Shown piece after piece: positions 54,349 to 63,926 of a DNA stretch of 64,000 nt (its first letter is position 1; each line of letters starts with the position of its first letter). The stretch is from Beijerinckia indica subsp. indica ATCC 9039 (lineage in GTDB: Bacteria; Pseudomonadota; Alphaproteobacteria; Rhizobiales; Beijerinckiaceae), in the NCBI RefSeq assembly GCF_000019845.1, contig NC_010581.1, positions 2,795,501-2,859,500 on the forward strand. The letters are read 5' to 3'. A program made the position numbers and the translations under genes. Below the pieces are notes generated by a model that worked only from the letters and a program-made list of their open reading frames with translations, was not told the DNA's origin and made no database searches.

Positions 54349-54690
54349 CGGTTTGTGCTGACCTGACCTCTTGGCAACCCAACGTAAGCGTTGGGTTTAC
54401 GACGCCATCGTGACCCGGTCGCACCTTATGGAAATCCATGTATCGTTCCGAACGCGGCCTTGGCAGTCTTGGGCAAGGCGGCGCCCTAGCGGTTCAGATC
54501 GCGTCAGCCATGCCGGAGACGAGACGCTCCTAGCAAATCGCGACCAAGACCTATCCTTGCGCTCGGTATTGACCGCGGCACAAGAACGCTATCATCCCCC
54601 TTCGCTAACGATATGGGAGACGTGATCTATATGGACGCGGGCCTCGACCGGCTGTCTCCTGCACTGCGTTTTCGGCTGCCGTAAGCGAAA
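54349..54690. other. Intergenic region after gapR
   Basis: A 340-bp gap with no supported gene. It starts with the hairpin at 54376-54397, and the rest shows nothing I recognise. Confidence 0.5.
54376..54397. terminator. Hairpin after gapR
   Basis: Perfect 9-bp arms AACCCAACG and CGTTGGGTT with a TAAG loop, 28 bp after the gapR stop. The T-run after it is short. A likely terminator. Confidence 0.6.
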
Positions 54691-54699
54691 GTGATCGTC

Positions 54700-55242
54700 A
54701 TGAAAAGTCTTCCGCTAGAGAGAGCATTCACCCTTCTGGAACCAGGGCCGGTGGTGCTGGTGACAACGAGTGATGAGCGCAAGGACAATGTCATGACCAT
54801 TACCTGGACTATGGTTCTGGGGTTCTCGGCAAACTTCGCGATCACAACGGGGTCATGGAACTATTCTTATGCCGCCCTTGAGGCGACAAGGGAATGCGTG
54901 ATCTCAATCCCGACCGTTGACATGATCGATACCATCATCGGGATCGGAACGTGTTCGGGACAAGACACGGACAAATTTCAGAAATTCGGCTTGACCCCGT
55001 TGCGGGGCAAACATGTTCGGGCACCGCTCATCAAGGAGTGTCTCGCGAACATCGAGTGCCGGGTTGTGGATATTATCGATCGGCACAACATTATCGTTCT
55101 CGACGGTCTCGCTGCCTATTTCGATGACACGCGAAAGGAGAAACGGACACTTCACGCGGTTGGTGACGGCACTTTCATTGTAGACGGACGCAAAATCGAC
55201 CGAAAGGAGATGATGCGCTCCAAACTCCCAAGCGGAATATAA
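54700..55242 (+). CDS. Flavin-reductase-like protein
   Basis: A 180-residue protein of the flavin reductase-like (FMN-binding split-barrel) family. PGPVVLVTTSDERKDNVMTITWTM is the conserved first block, and VISIPTVDMIDTI and ECLANIECRVVDII are later family blocks. It may bind FMN and reduce it or a substrate. The ATG at 54700 is used; the TTG/ATT-type codons before it are unlikely starts. It lies upstream of a LysR gene without obvious functional link. Confidence 0.85.
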   Translation: MKSLPLERAFTLLEPGPVVLVTTSDERKDNVMTITWTMVLGFSANFAITTGSWNYSYAALEATRECVISIPTVDMIDTIIGIGTCSGQDTDKFQKFGLTPLRGKHVRAPLIKECLANIECRVVDIIDRHNIIVLDGLAAYFDDTRKEKRTLHAVGDGTFIVDGRKIDRKEMMRSKLPSGI

Positions 55243-55331
55243 TATTTCTAGAATTCATATTCCTATCTCTGTTTGCGCATACGTCTCCGTCGGCCAAGCG
55301 ATGACTTGCCTCTGACGAAGGAGAAAGAAAC

Positions 55332-56249
55332 CTGAAACGGCCTGATCTCAATCTCCTGATCGCGCTCGACCTCTTGCTTGAAGAGGGTAGCGTCGCGGGA
55401 GCCGCGCGGCGGATGAATCTTAGTGGGCCAGCGATGAGCCGCACGCTCGGTCGCATCCGCGAGGCTTTCGGCGATCCGATCCTCGTTGCGGCCGGACGCA
55501 AGATGGTTCCGACGCCCCATGCGCTGGAATTGCAGGCGCGCATTCACGAAATCGTGGGCACAGCCTCGGAGTTGTTCCGGCCAGAAAATCCGATCGATCT
55601 TGCGGCCATGGAACCGCAATTTACAATCCGCACGAATGATCTGTTCATCGGCGCCTTCGGCATGGCCTTGCTCGGCCGGCTCCAGACCAAGGCGCCGCGC
55701 TGCCGCCTTCGCTTCGCGCCTGATGGCGACGATGACCTCGACATGCTACGCGAGGGCCGTATCGATCTCTATATCGGCGCGACGATCGCACTCCGCCCTG
55801 AGATCCGCACCCAGGCTTTGTTCGACCTCACCTTTCAGGTGCTGGCGCGCGCCGGCCATCCGATCTTCGAAACAACAATCACGCCGCAAAGCCTCGTCGC
55901 CCATGGCCATATCGTCGTCTCGCGGCGCAGCCAATGGATCGGGCCGATCGACCGTGTTCTCGGCGAGATGGGTCTTTCGCGCACCATCGCGCTCGTCGTG
56001 CCGACCTATTATTCGATGATCGAAACCCTGCGCTTTTCAGACATGATCATGCCGGTGCCCGACATCGTTGCGCGCAATCTACCGCTCGAGACGATTGGGC
56101 TCAAAGTCTTCGATCTGCCTTTTCCGATCGAGCCGGTGACCTTGTTTCAGGCATGGCATCCCCGCCATGACCGGGATTTCGTGCATCGCTGGCTGCGTCA
56201 GGAAGTCCTTGCGACCGCGCGGAACGCGCGCCCCATCGGGGAAGGATGA
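55332..56249 (+). CDS. LysR-family regulator with probable CTG start
   Basis: A LysR regulator of 305 aa. Homologues begin MKRPDLNLLIALD. Here the same sequence is present, but the first codon is CTG at 55332, six bases after the good ribosome binding site gaaggagaaag. The next conventional start, TTG at 55374, would cut off the first helix of the winged helix-turn-helix. No stop occurs until 55302-55304 upstream. The HTH is LLEEGSVAGAARRMNLSGPAMSRTLGRIRE, and an effector domain of the NodD/PcpR-like type follows. It lies just upstream of the efflux pump genes in the same direction and is the likely regulator. Confidence 0.85.
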   Translation: MKRPDLNLLIALDLLLEEGSVAGAARRMNLSGPAMSRTLGRIREAFGDPILVAAGRKMVPTPHALELQARIHEIVGTASELFRPENPIDLAAMEPQFTIRTNDLFIGAFGMALLGRLQTKAPRCRLRFAPDGDDDLDMLREGRIDLYIGATIALRPEIRTQALFDLTFQVLARAGHPIFETTITPQSLVAHGHIVVSRRSQWIGPIDRVLGEMGLSRTIALVVPTYYSMIETLRFSDMIMPVPDIVARNLPLETIGLKVFDLPFPIEPVTLFQAWHPRHDRDFVHRWLRQEVLATARNARPIGEG

Positions 56250-56390
56250 GCGGAAGGAAAAGGATGCAGAGTTTGCGACCCTGGCCCGTCCAATAGTGCG
56301 TTAAACGCATCGAATGAATAGAATAAATGCAATTCTGTTATTCTGATCCGTCCCTTACACTGGCCTCGCATTCCACCACGAGGCTTTTTC

Positions 56391-58124
56391 TTGTCTTCTT
56401 CCGCCGCCCAATCCTCCTTTGTTGTATCCGCCCCTGCGGCGATTGCGCCAACACATCCAGCGGGTGCTCCGGCGGCGCCTTCTTACATTCCGCCCTTCGG
56501 TCCGCGCACGATCGTCGGCCTCGTCGGCGTGTTGCTCGCCGTGCATATCGCCGGCTTCAACGAACATATCACCGAGATCGGCCTCGCCGACATTCGCGGC
56601 AAGATGCACCTTGGGCGTGACGAAGGCATCTGGTTCATTTCCGTCTATGAATCCTTCAACATTGCCGCCATGGCTTTCACGCCATGGTTTTATATGACCT
56701 TCTCGATTTATCGCTTCGTCGCATTCATGACGGCCCTGCTCGGGCTTTTGGCCATCCCGCTTCCCTTCATGCCGGATCTGCCATCGCTTTTGATACTGCG
56801 GGCGGCACAGGGGCTTTCCGCCGGTTGCCTGCCACCGATCCTGATGACGGTCATGCTGAAATATCTGCCGCCGCAGATCCGTGTCTTCGGCATCGGCGGC
56901 TATGCGATGAGCGCAACGTTTGGCCCTAATCTTGGCGGCCCGCTCGAAGTTCTGTGGTTCGAACATGTCGGCTGGCAATGGCTCTACTGGGAAGCCTTGC
57001 CGCTCTGTCTCATCGCTATCGGCTTGATGGCCTATGGCCTGCCACGCGATCCGCCGCATTATGAACGCTTCCGCAATTTCAACTGGCGCGGATTCCTGCT
57101 CGGCGCCCCTTCGATCATCGCGATCGTCACCATCCTCTATCATGGTGACCGGCTCGACTGGTTCCGGTCACCGCTGATTGTGCATCTGACCTTCTGGGGC
57201 GGCGGCTTGTTCATCGGCTTCCTCATCCACGAATGGTTCCACCACAGTCCGTTCTTCCGCATACAGTTCTGGGGCAATCGCAATATAGCGATGTCCCTCC
57301 TCACCCTCGTCGCCACACTGATCCTGTGCGGCCTGTTGATGGAGATCCCCGCGGCCTATCTCGCGGAAATCCGCGGCTACCGGCCGATCCAGACCGCGCC
57401 CATCGCTCTCATCGTCGCCTTGCCGCAACTGATCCTTCTGCCGGCCACAGCCGCGCTCTGCAACATCCGCGCGGTGGATTGCCGCTATGTGCTCGCCATC
57501 GGCATGAGCCTGCTGGGCCTTGCCTGCTGGCTCGGAACATGGCTCACGCCCGACTGGGTGCGCGACAATTTCTACCTTCTGCAAATCCTGCAGATCTTTG
57601 GACAACCCATGGTCGTCATTCCGACCTTGATGCTGGCGACCATGGGGCTTGGACCCGCCGATGGCCCGTTCATCTCCGGCATGGTCAATATGCTGAAGGG
57701 CATGGCCAATGCCATCGCCGCGGCGCTTTTTGAAACACTACTGCGGTTCCGCCAGCATTATCATTCGGTCATGCTGCTCGATCATTACGGCACCCACCGC
57801 TGGGCGCTCGACGGTTTCGGACACAGGATCGGCGAACAGATCGCACCCCTTGATCCGGATACACAACACATCGCCCGTAATGCACAAGAGATCTTCCATA
57901 CTTATGTGCACGAGCAGTCGCTGGTCCTCGCGCTCGCAGATCTCTATTTCATCCTCATGTGGGTCTGCGTCGTCTTTGTCATTCTGGATACGATCCTTCC
58001 CGGCCGCGTCTATCCGCCAAGTCCACCCTCCCCAAGTCCGCCCCCAGAAGCGTCACCCGCGCCCCACAACACGCCCTCGCCTTCCCTCCCCGCGAACGCC
58101 GCCCTGCCGCAGGCGGCCCATTAA
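56391..58124 (+). CDS. DHA2-family MFS efflux pump (EmrB-like)
   Basis: A 577-residue inner-membrane drug:proton antiporter with 14 predicted membrane segments and a Pro-rich C-terminal tail (PPSPPSPSPP region). The first helices carry HIAGFNEHITEIGLADIRG, and the GGPLEVLWFEHVGWQWLYW block follows helix 5, as in EmrB relatives. The start is a TTG at 56391 after cacgagg; no better start is in frame. With the HlyD-type adaptor and the outer-membrane factor it forms a three-part export system. Confidence 0.9.
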   Translation: MSSSAAQSSFVVSAPAAIAPTHPAGAPAAPSYIPPFGPRTIVGLVGVLLAVHIAGFNEHITEIGLADIRGKMHLGRDEGIWFISVYESFNIAAMAFTPWFYMTFSIYRFVAFMTALLGLLAIPLPFMPDLPSLLILRAAQGLSAGCLPPILMTVMLKYLPPQIRVFGIGGYAMSATFGPNLGGPLEVLWFEHVGWQWLYWEALPLCLIAIGLMAYGLPRDPPHYERFRNFNWRGFLLGAPSIIAIVTILYHGDRLDWFRSPLIVHLTFWGGGLFIGFLIHEWFHHSPFFRIQFWGNRNIAMSLLTLVATLILCGLLMEIPAAYLAEIRGYRPIQTAPIALIVALPQLILLPATAALCNIRAVDCRYVLAIGMSLLGLACWLGTWLTPDWVRDNFYLLQILQIFGQPMVVIPTLMLATMGLGPADGPFISGMVNMLKGMANAIAAALFETLLRFRQHYHSVMLLDHYGTHRWALDGFGHRIGEQIAPLDPDTQHIARNAQEIFHTYVHEQSLVLALADLYFILMWVCVVFVILDTILPGRVYPPSPPSPSPPPEASPAPHNTPSPSLPANAALPQAAH

Positions 58125-58136
58125 CGGCCAATTCCC

Positions 58137-59213
58137 ATGCCCATCAAGAAACCTCTGCTTCTCGCTTCAAGCGGTGTCGTCATCCTCACCGCGCTCGCCT
58201 GGCATATGGATCGGCTCGTTTCCGGCGACGGCATACACCAGATGACGGATGATGCCTATGTCACCGCCGATTTCACCATTGTCGCGCCAAAGATTTCCGG
58301 CCGGATCGATCAGGTGAAGGTCGAGGACAATCAACGTGTGCGGCAAGGCGAGGAACTTGCTCATATCGAGGATGACGATTATCGCACCGCGCTGATGGCC
58401 GCCGAAGCCGAAGTCACGACCGCCAAGGCCGATATCGCCAATCTCACGGCCGAGATCAGCCGCCAGGAGGCCGTGATCGCGCAGGCAAAAGCGGCTGTCG
58501 AAGCCGACGCGGCGGCGCTCGACTTCGCCAAGGCCAATGCCCAGCGCTACCACAATCTCTCGAAAGGCGGCGCCGGCACGGTCGAACAACAGCAAGCGGC
58601 GGAATCCGAATATCGTCAGCGCGTCGCCGCGCGCACGCGCGACGAAGCCGCCGTCGTCGCCGCCGAAAAACAGATCGCCGTGCTCGAAGCACAGAAGGCG
58701 CGCGCGCAAGGCGCACGCGAGAGCGCTGAAAGCCATCGTTATCAGGCAGAGCTCAATCTCTCCTATACGACCATACCAGCGCCAGTCGATGGCATGGTCG
58801 GGGCGCGCGGCGTGCGCGTCGGCGCCTATGTCAATCCCGGCACCGCGCTGCTCGCCGTGGTTCCCTTGCAAGAAGCCTATGTGCTGGCGAATTTTCAGGA
58901 GACCCAATTGACGCATGTCGTGCCAGGACAGAAGGCGCTGATCCACGTCGATACATTCCCGGACACGCCGATCCATGGTCATGTCGATTCCATTGCGCCG
59001 GCAACCGGCGTCGCCTTTGCGCCGATCCAGCCCGACAATGCCACCGGCAATTTCACCAAAGTCGTTCAACGTCTGCCGGTGAAGATCGTCTTCGATCCAG
59101 ATCAGGACATCGTCCGTAAAATTCGGGTCGGCATGTCCGTCGAGGCAGAGATCGATACGGCAAGCAAGGCCGATGGCCCGCATGCCAATGATGGCCGCTA
59201 TGTTCTGCGGTGA
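58137..59213 (+). CDS. HlyD/EmrA-family membrane-fusion protein
   Basis: A 358-residue periplasmic adaptor with an N-terminal membrane anchor (about 8-28). The biotinyl-lipoyl halves are VAPKISGRIDQVKVEDNQRV and TIPAPVDGMVGARGVRVGAYV. Between them is a long coiled-coil hairpin rich in Ala, Glu and Gln (about 85-200). It starts 12 bp after the pump gene and connects the pump to the outer-membrane factor. Confidence 0.93.
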   Translation: MPIKKPLLLASSGVVILTALAWHMDRLVSGDGIHQMTDDAYVTADFTIVAPKISGRIDQVKVEDNQRVRQGEELAHIEDDDYRTALMAAEAEVTTAKADIANLTAEISRQEAVIAQAKAAVEADAAALDFAKANAQRYHNLSKGGAGTVEQQQAAESEYRQRVAARTRDEAAVVAAEKQIAVLEAQKARAQGARESAESHRYQAELNLSYTTIPAPVDGMVGARGVRVGAYVNPGTALLAVVPLQEAYVLANFQETQLTHVVPGQKALIHVDTFPDTPIHGHVDSIAPATGVAFAPIQPDNATGNFTKVVQRLPVKIVFDPDQDIVRKIRVGMSVEAEIDTASKADGPHANDGRYVLR

Positions 59214-59220
59214 GGCGCGC

Positions 59221-60801
59221 GTGAAACATTATCTTTTGCCGGGCGCGCTGGCCGCTGCGCTGTTTTCCTGTGGCAATCTCGGCGGCTGTTCCGTCGGTCC
59301 CGATTTTCAGTCTCCCGCCTTCGATGCGCCGAAATCCTGGCCGCAGACAGCGGCGGGGCATGGCGACGGGCGGCCGACGCCGCAACAGATCGAGCCCGAC
59401 TGGTGGCTGATCTATCGCGACCCGGTTCTGAACAAGCTCGAAAACATGGTCGCGGAGGCCAATCTCGACATCAAGGCGGCGGCGCATCGGCTGGCCCAGA
59501 GCCGCGCTGCGCGGCAGGTTGCTGCTTCGTCTCAGTTCCCGTCAATCAACAGCAATGCCTCCTATGCACGCGAACGGGCGAGCCCCAATGGTGTGCTCGG
59601 CCTTCTCGGCACGCTCGAACAGGAGACGCCGGGGCAGATCGCAAATGGTACGCAAGGATTCGGACCTGCGAGACTGCCAGGTCTTGCGGGTCAACCGTTC
59701 AATCTGTTTCAATATGGAATCGATGCCTCCTGGGAGGTCGATCTCTGGGGACATGTCCGCCGTCAGGTCGAAGGAGCTGACGCCGATACCGCCGCCATGG
59801 CCGATCACGTGCGCGATGTCCTCGTGACGATTTTTGCGGAAACCGCGCATGACTACATCCAATTGCGTTCGATCCAGGCGCAGATTGTCCTCACCAAGCA
59901 GAATATCGATATTGCCCGGCATGGGCTCGAACTGACGCGGATGCGTTTCACCAATGGTGCGACGACAACGCTCGATGTCGCCAATGCCAGTGCGCAGCTC
60001 GCCACGATCGAGGCCTATCTGCCGGCGCTCGAACGTGAGGAAGGCCATCTCATCAATGCGTTGAGCTTCCTCGTCGACGAAGAGCCCCGCGCGCTTTCCC
60101 CTATGCTGGGAGCGAGGCGGCAGATCCCCATGGCCCCGCCCAAAATTCCGATGGGCGTGCCGGCCGAACTTGCTGAACGCCGGCCCGATATCCGCATGGC
60201 GACAGAAAGGCTGCATGCGGCGGTCGCTAATATCGGGGTCGCGGTCGCCGAATTCTACCCGCGCATCACCCTTTCCGGCAGCCTCGACATTCAGGCCCTC
60301 ACTTTCTCGGGCCTTGGCACCTGGGCCTCGCGGCAATATGGCCTTGGTCCCACGGTTTCCATCCCGATCTTTCAGGGAGGGCGCCTGCGCGGTCAGCTCG
60401 AATTGCGCAACGAACAGCAAAAGGAGGCCGCTATCCTTTATCGGCGCACGGTGCTGAATGCCTGGCATGAGATCGACAATGCGCTGATTGATTATCATGT
60501 GGCCCAAGCACGGCGCGCGAGCCTCGCCGAGGCCACGAAGCAGAACGAAATCGCGCTCACCGCGTCCCAGACCCAATATACGCAAGGCTCGTCCGACTTC
60601 TTGAACGTGCTCACCGCGCAGAATCGGCTTCTCTCGACAAAGAGCCAATTGTTACAGGCATCGGCCGATACGGCCATAGCCGTGGCGCAACTCTACAAAG
60701 CGCTCGGCGGCGGCTGGGAAAAGCGTCTTGGCACCACACATCCCGTCACGGAGCAGGCCACGGAAAAAGCCGAATCCATGGTCAAAGCCTCGCTCCAATA
60801 A
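59221..60801 (+). CDS. Outer-membrane efflux lipoprotein (NodT/OprM type)
   Basis: A 526-residue outer-membrane factor with a lipoprotein signal. The lipobox is LGGC with the Cys at about residue 23, followed by SVGPDFQSP. Two OEP repeats follow, with the typical WWLIYRDPVLNKLE and RRPDIRMATERLHAA blocks. The start is GTG at 59221, 7 bp after the adaptor stop; the frame upstream overlaps the adaptor. It provides the outer-membrane channel of the tripartite pump. Confidence 0.92.
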   Translation: MKHYLLPGALAAALFSCGNLGGCSVGPDFQSPAFDAPKSWPQTAAGHGDGRPTPQQIEPDWWLIYRDPVLNKLENMVAEANLDIKAAAHRLAQSRAARQVAASSQFPSINSNASYARERASPNGVLGLLGTLEQETPGQIANGTQGFGPARLPGLAGQPFNLFQYGIDASWEVDLWGHVRRQVEGADADTAAMADHVRDVLVTIFAETAHDYIQLRSIQAQIVLTKQNIDIARHGLELTRMRFTNGATTTLDVANASAQLATIEAYLPALEREEGHLINALSFLVDEEPRALSPMLGARRQIPMAPPKIPMGVPAELAERRPDIRMATERLHAAVANIGVAVAEFYPRITLSGSLDIQALTFSGLGTWASRQYGLGPTVSIPIFQGGRLRGQLELRNEQQKEAAILYRRTVLNAWHEIDNALIDYHVAQARRASLAEATKQNEIALTASQTQYTQGSSDFLNVLTAQNRLLSTKSQLLQASADTAIAVAQLYKALGGGWEKRLGTTHPVTEQATEKAESMVKASLQ

Positions 60802-61118
60802 GCCATCCACGCGGCGTGAGCGATGATAATTGCCGACACCCACCTGCACGTCCCGCACTGATGAGGACGTGCAGGCTTTGGAGCAGTCCTGAGAGAGGAT
60901 TTACGGCTCAAGGACTTCCGGTGGAACACAGATTTCCTCAAGAGCTGTTCGAGATGCGTTGACGCCTCGCAGCCGCCGGGTCCGCTTGCCCGCCTTCCCA
61001 AAGTCGCAACGGCCTCTGCCGCTCTTCGGCACCTGGGAGGCTGCCGACATCTGCGTCCTGTCACCCCTGATCTCATCGCCTCTTTCAACAAATCGCATTC
61101 GAAGCGAATGCGGGGGAC
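60802..61118. other. Intergenic region before padR
   Basis: No gene is supported in this 317-bp gap. It ends with a short palindrome just before the padR-type gene. Confidence 0.5.
61094..61112. promoter_or_regulatory. CGCATTCG-AAG-CGAATGCG inverted repeat, likely PadR operator
   Basis: A perfect inverted repeat with 8-bp arms and a 3-nt centre ends 6 bp before the padR-type start codon. Autoregulation by binding here would be typical. Confidence 0.55.
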
Positions 61119-61577
61119 TTGGCACGCCTTTTCGCGCATGGCGACTTGCACCTGCTGGTGCTGTTCATGATCGCGGAAAGGCCGTCCCACGGCTATGAGG
61201 TCATCAAATCCATCGAGACCCGCGTGAATGGCGCCTATAGTCCAAGCCCCGGCACCATCTATCCAGCCCTGACCCTGCTTGAGGAGCAAGGATATATCAG
61301 GATGGAGGCCAGCGAAGGCAGCCGCAAGCTGTTTGCGATTACGGACGAAGGCACGGCCTATCTCGCCGCCAACCGGGCGCAGGTCGAGCAGATGCTCGGT
61401 CGGATGGATGAAGTCCGCACCCGGCGCGGCGATGCGCCAGCACCCGTCATGCGGGCGATGGAGAACCTGAAGCTCGCGTTGCGGCTGCGTATGGAGCGTG
61501 GCCCGCTATCCGCCACAGAAGCCCAGGCTATCGCCGAAGCCTTGGATCAGGCAGCCGTCACCATCGAACGGAGCTGA
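61119..61577 (+). CDS. PadR-family transcriptional regulator
   Basis: A 152-residue regulator. The winged helix-turn-helix covers about 8-85 (MIAERPSHGYEVIKSIETRV, then YSPSPGTIYPALTLLEEQGYI). A helical dimerisation tail follows. The start is TTG at 61119 after cggggg; some homologues have a longer His/Gly-rich N-terminus. The gene lies downstream of the efflux operon and converges on the sigma-factor operon. Confidence 0.9.
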   Translation: MARLFAHGDLHLLVLFMIAERPSHGYEVIKSIETRVNGAYSPSPGTIYPALTLLEEQGYIRMEASEGSRKLFAITDEGTAYLAANRAQVEQMLGRMDEVRTRRGDAPAPVMRAMENLKLALRLRMERGPLSATEAQAIAEALDQAAVTIERS

Positions 61578-61617
61578 CGCCGCGAGGACTTGGCTCCGAG
61601 ACCGCTGCCGCAACTGC

Positions 61618-62673
61618 TTACGATTCCCGGTCGAATGGACGGTCCGGTGGTAGGCTCGCCGGAAGCCTGAAAGCGGCAAAGAGTTGTGGGCCATCGGGCT
61701 TGTAGAAGACTGTCAGCCCCGCAATCAACCCATCCGCGAGGGTCAGCAGGTGGAGGGAATGCGCTTGCCATGGCGCCCCCGCCTCGGCGCGGGCATAGGC
61801 AGCGAAGGCTGGCTGCCCATTGGCTGCGGTCCGCACGAGTTTGAAGCCTTTGTAGAGCTGCCAGGCCCAGGAGAAGAAGGCCCGGATCGCCTCTCGCCCG
61901 GCATACCACTGCGGCAGCGGCGGCATCGTATAGGTCGCCTCCTCCTTCAGAAGCGCAGTTAACTCGTCGACGTCCAGCTGTTCCCAAGCATTCAGATAGC
62001 GTCGAAGAAGTGCCTCCTCCCGCGCCCCCTGCGGGGCACCCGATGCCGGGCGCCCCTTCGGATAGCGCGTGGCGAGGGTCTTGCGCGCCCGCTGGAGGGC
62101 GCTGTTGATGGAGACAACAGATCCGCCCAGCAGGTTGGCCGTCTCGATGGCGGACCAACCCAGCACATCGCGCAAAAGAAGCACGGCACGCTGGCTGGGC
62201 GGCAGGTCCTGGATCGCGGCCACGAAAGCGAGCCGCACCGCTTCGCTGGAGGCATAGGCCGCCTCCGGTGTCGGCGCCTCATCGGCGATCTCATCGAGAT
62301 AGGAGTCCGGAAAAGGTTCCACATACAGAATATCAGGCGTGGCCTTTCCGTCCGGCATATCGGTCGTCGCAGGGCCCAATGCCTCCGGCAGATAGCGTCG
62401 GGCATTTCTGCGGATGGCGAGTGCGTTCAAGCAGGCATTGGTCGCGATCTGGTAGAGCCAAGCGCGAAACGAGCCACATTCTTCGTAGCGATCGAATCCT
62501 CGCCAAGCATACAGGAAAGTCTGCTGGACGAGATCCTCGGCTTCATGCACGGAGCCTAACATGCGATAACAATGGAGCCGAATTTCCTGGCGGAACGGTT
62601 CGGCCAATGCCTCGAACCTTCGGCGAGCAACCGCTGCCGTATCCTGCTCATTGGATCGTTCGAATTTCGTCAT
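61618..62673 (-). CDS. ECF-type sigma factor with SnoaL-like C-terminus
   Basis: A 351-residue RNA polymerase sigma factor. Region 2 is at about 15-90 (EDLVQQTFLYAWRGFDRY) and region 4 at about 150-205 (QDLPPSQRAVLLLRDVLGWSAIETANLL). The C-terminal ~130 residues form a SnoaL-like domain (YLNAWEQLDVDELTALL). This is the layout of the SigX5/ECF41-like groups, which lack a separate anti-sigma factor and are controlled by their own tail. The gene for an oxidoreductase lies 12 bp upstream, as is usual for these groups. Confidence 0.92.
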   Translation of the reverse strand: MTKFERSNEQDTAAVARRRFEALAEPFRQEIRLHCYRMLGSVHEAEDLVQQTFLYAWRGFDRYEECGSFRAWLYQIATNACLNALAIRRNARRYLPEALGPATTDMPDGKATPDILYVEPFPDSYLDEIADEAPTPEAAYASSEAVRLAFVAAIQDLPPSQRAVLLLRDVLGWSAIETANLLGGSVVSINSALQRARKTLATRYPKGRPASGAPQGAREEALLRRYLNAWEQLDVDELTALLKEEATYTMPPLPQWYAGREAIRAFFSWAWQLYKGFKLVRTAANGQPAFAAYARAEAGAPWQAHSLHLLTLADGLIAGLTVFYKPDGPQLFAAFRLPASLPPDRPFDRES

Positions 62674-62685
62674 CTGGATCAGCCC

Positions 62686-63435
62686 CTACCCGGCCACGGC
62701 CTCAAGCCCTTTCCCTGAAACGATGAATGCGTGCTCTTTGTGCCGGTCCGGCTGCGTTAGAAGGGAGACGACGCTCGCTGCCACGTCGGCCGCTGTGGGC
62801 GGAGGCTCCATGCTACGAATAAAATCGGCCTCGGTAATGCCGAGATAGCGCGCATAGCCTGCAACGGCATGGCGCCCGAGGTTGGTCTCAGGCATCATCC
62901 GGGGCGCAAGTGCCTTGAAGGTCAGGCCGCGCCCTAAGCGGGCCGATTCCTTTTGGCTGTAGTTGGCAATGAACATCTGTGTTCGCTTTGCACCGGCATA
63001 TCCCCCTGTGTTGGGGGAGCCAGCGAGCGCGGCGCCACTAGCGATGACGATGATCATGGAGCCCGGATCGAGTGGCGCCGAAAGCGCCGCCTTGCAGAAC
63101 TGGAACGTCATCTTGGTATCCTGTTCCCAGTTGGCGGCAAACTCTCCCCAACTCTGCTCATGCAGCGGCGCGGCGGGCGGAAGAGCGCCGCCGGACAGGA
63201 CCAGAATGTCCGGGCGCGCCACGGCGAAGACTCGCGCCGGCGCGTCATCAGCCGTCGCATCGAGTGAAAGTGTGGAGATGCCCGGAACGTCGCGCGCGAC
63301 CTCCTCCAATGGCCCGCTTCGGCGCGCGACCGCCAAAACCTGTGCCCCCAACCGGGCACCGGCCTCGACAATCTTGCGTCCGACATCGCCACTGCCGCCA
63401 ATCACGACCATCTTCTTATCTGCCAACGCGCTCAT
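62686..63435 (-). CDS. SDR-family oxidoreductase
   Basis: A 249-residue short-chain dehydrogenase. The cofactor motif GGSGDVG is near residue 13. The Ser/Tyr-Lys site is ASGAALAGSPNTGGYAGAK around 132-150, so the active site is intact. Its position directly upstream of the SnoaL-tailed sigma factor suggests it is part of that regulon. Substrate unknown. Confidence 0.88.
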   Translation of the reverse strand: MSALADKKMVVIGGSGDVGRKIVEAGARLGAQVLAVARRSGPLEEVARDVPGISTLSLDATADDAPARVFAVARPDILVLSGGALPPAAPLHEQSWGEFAANWEQDTKMTFQFCKAALSAPLDPGSMIIVIASGAALAGSPNTGGYAGAKRTQMFIANYSQKESARLGRGLTFKALAPRMMPETNLGRHAVAGYARYLGITEADFIRSMEPPPTAADVAASVVSLLTQPDRHKEHAFIVSGKGLEAVAG

Positions 63436-63926
63436 CGGGTGCTCCTGTCATTGTGTGACGTTCTGAAGCCTATAACCGGCGTGGGCGAGCAAACTCATCG
63501 GTCCGTTTTCATACTTCAAAGAGAATGTTTCAAATTATGGCCGTTTCCTCATTAATGCATGAGATAAGTATTTGAATAAATAGGCAATTATGTCCACGGA
63601 TTATCGGTTCTGTTCCACTTGGCGTGCTGGCAGACATTAATTATGTAGCCGATATCAATAAGCTGCTTTCTGATTCTTGATGCGTGAAAATGTAAGCATA
63701 AGTTCAGGCTTCATGTGCGCTGCAGCATAAGCGGTCAAGATCCCTGTCCAATCAAGGATAGGTCGTTTAACATTTTGTTTCAAAGCAGCCTGCATCAAGC
63801 ATCAGAGGTATGCCGGTTGCGTTCCGCGAGATCGTCGCGGGAGGTTGAGGGAAATCCCTCATTGTTGCTGCGGTTCGATCTTCATAATTTGAGATGGAAA
63901 CAGCCTTCTAAAGCACGGAGGAATCC
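63436..63926. other. Intergenic region before the last gene
   Basis: About 490 bp with low GC in its first half and no supported gene. It should carry the divergent promoters of the SDR-sigma operon and the last gene. An acggaggaat ribosome binding site precedes the last ATG. Confidence 0.5.
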
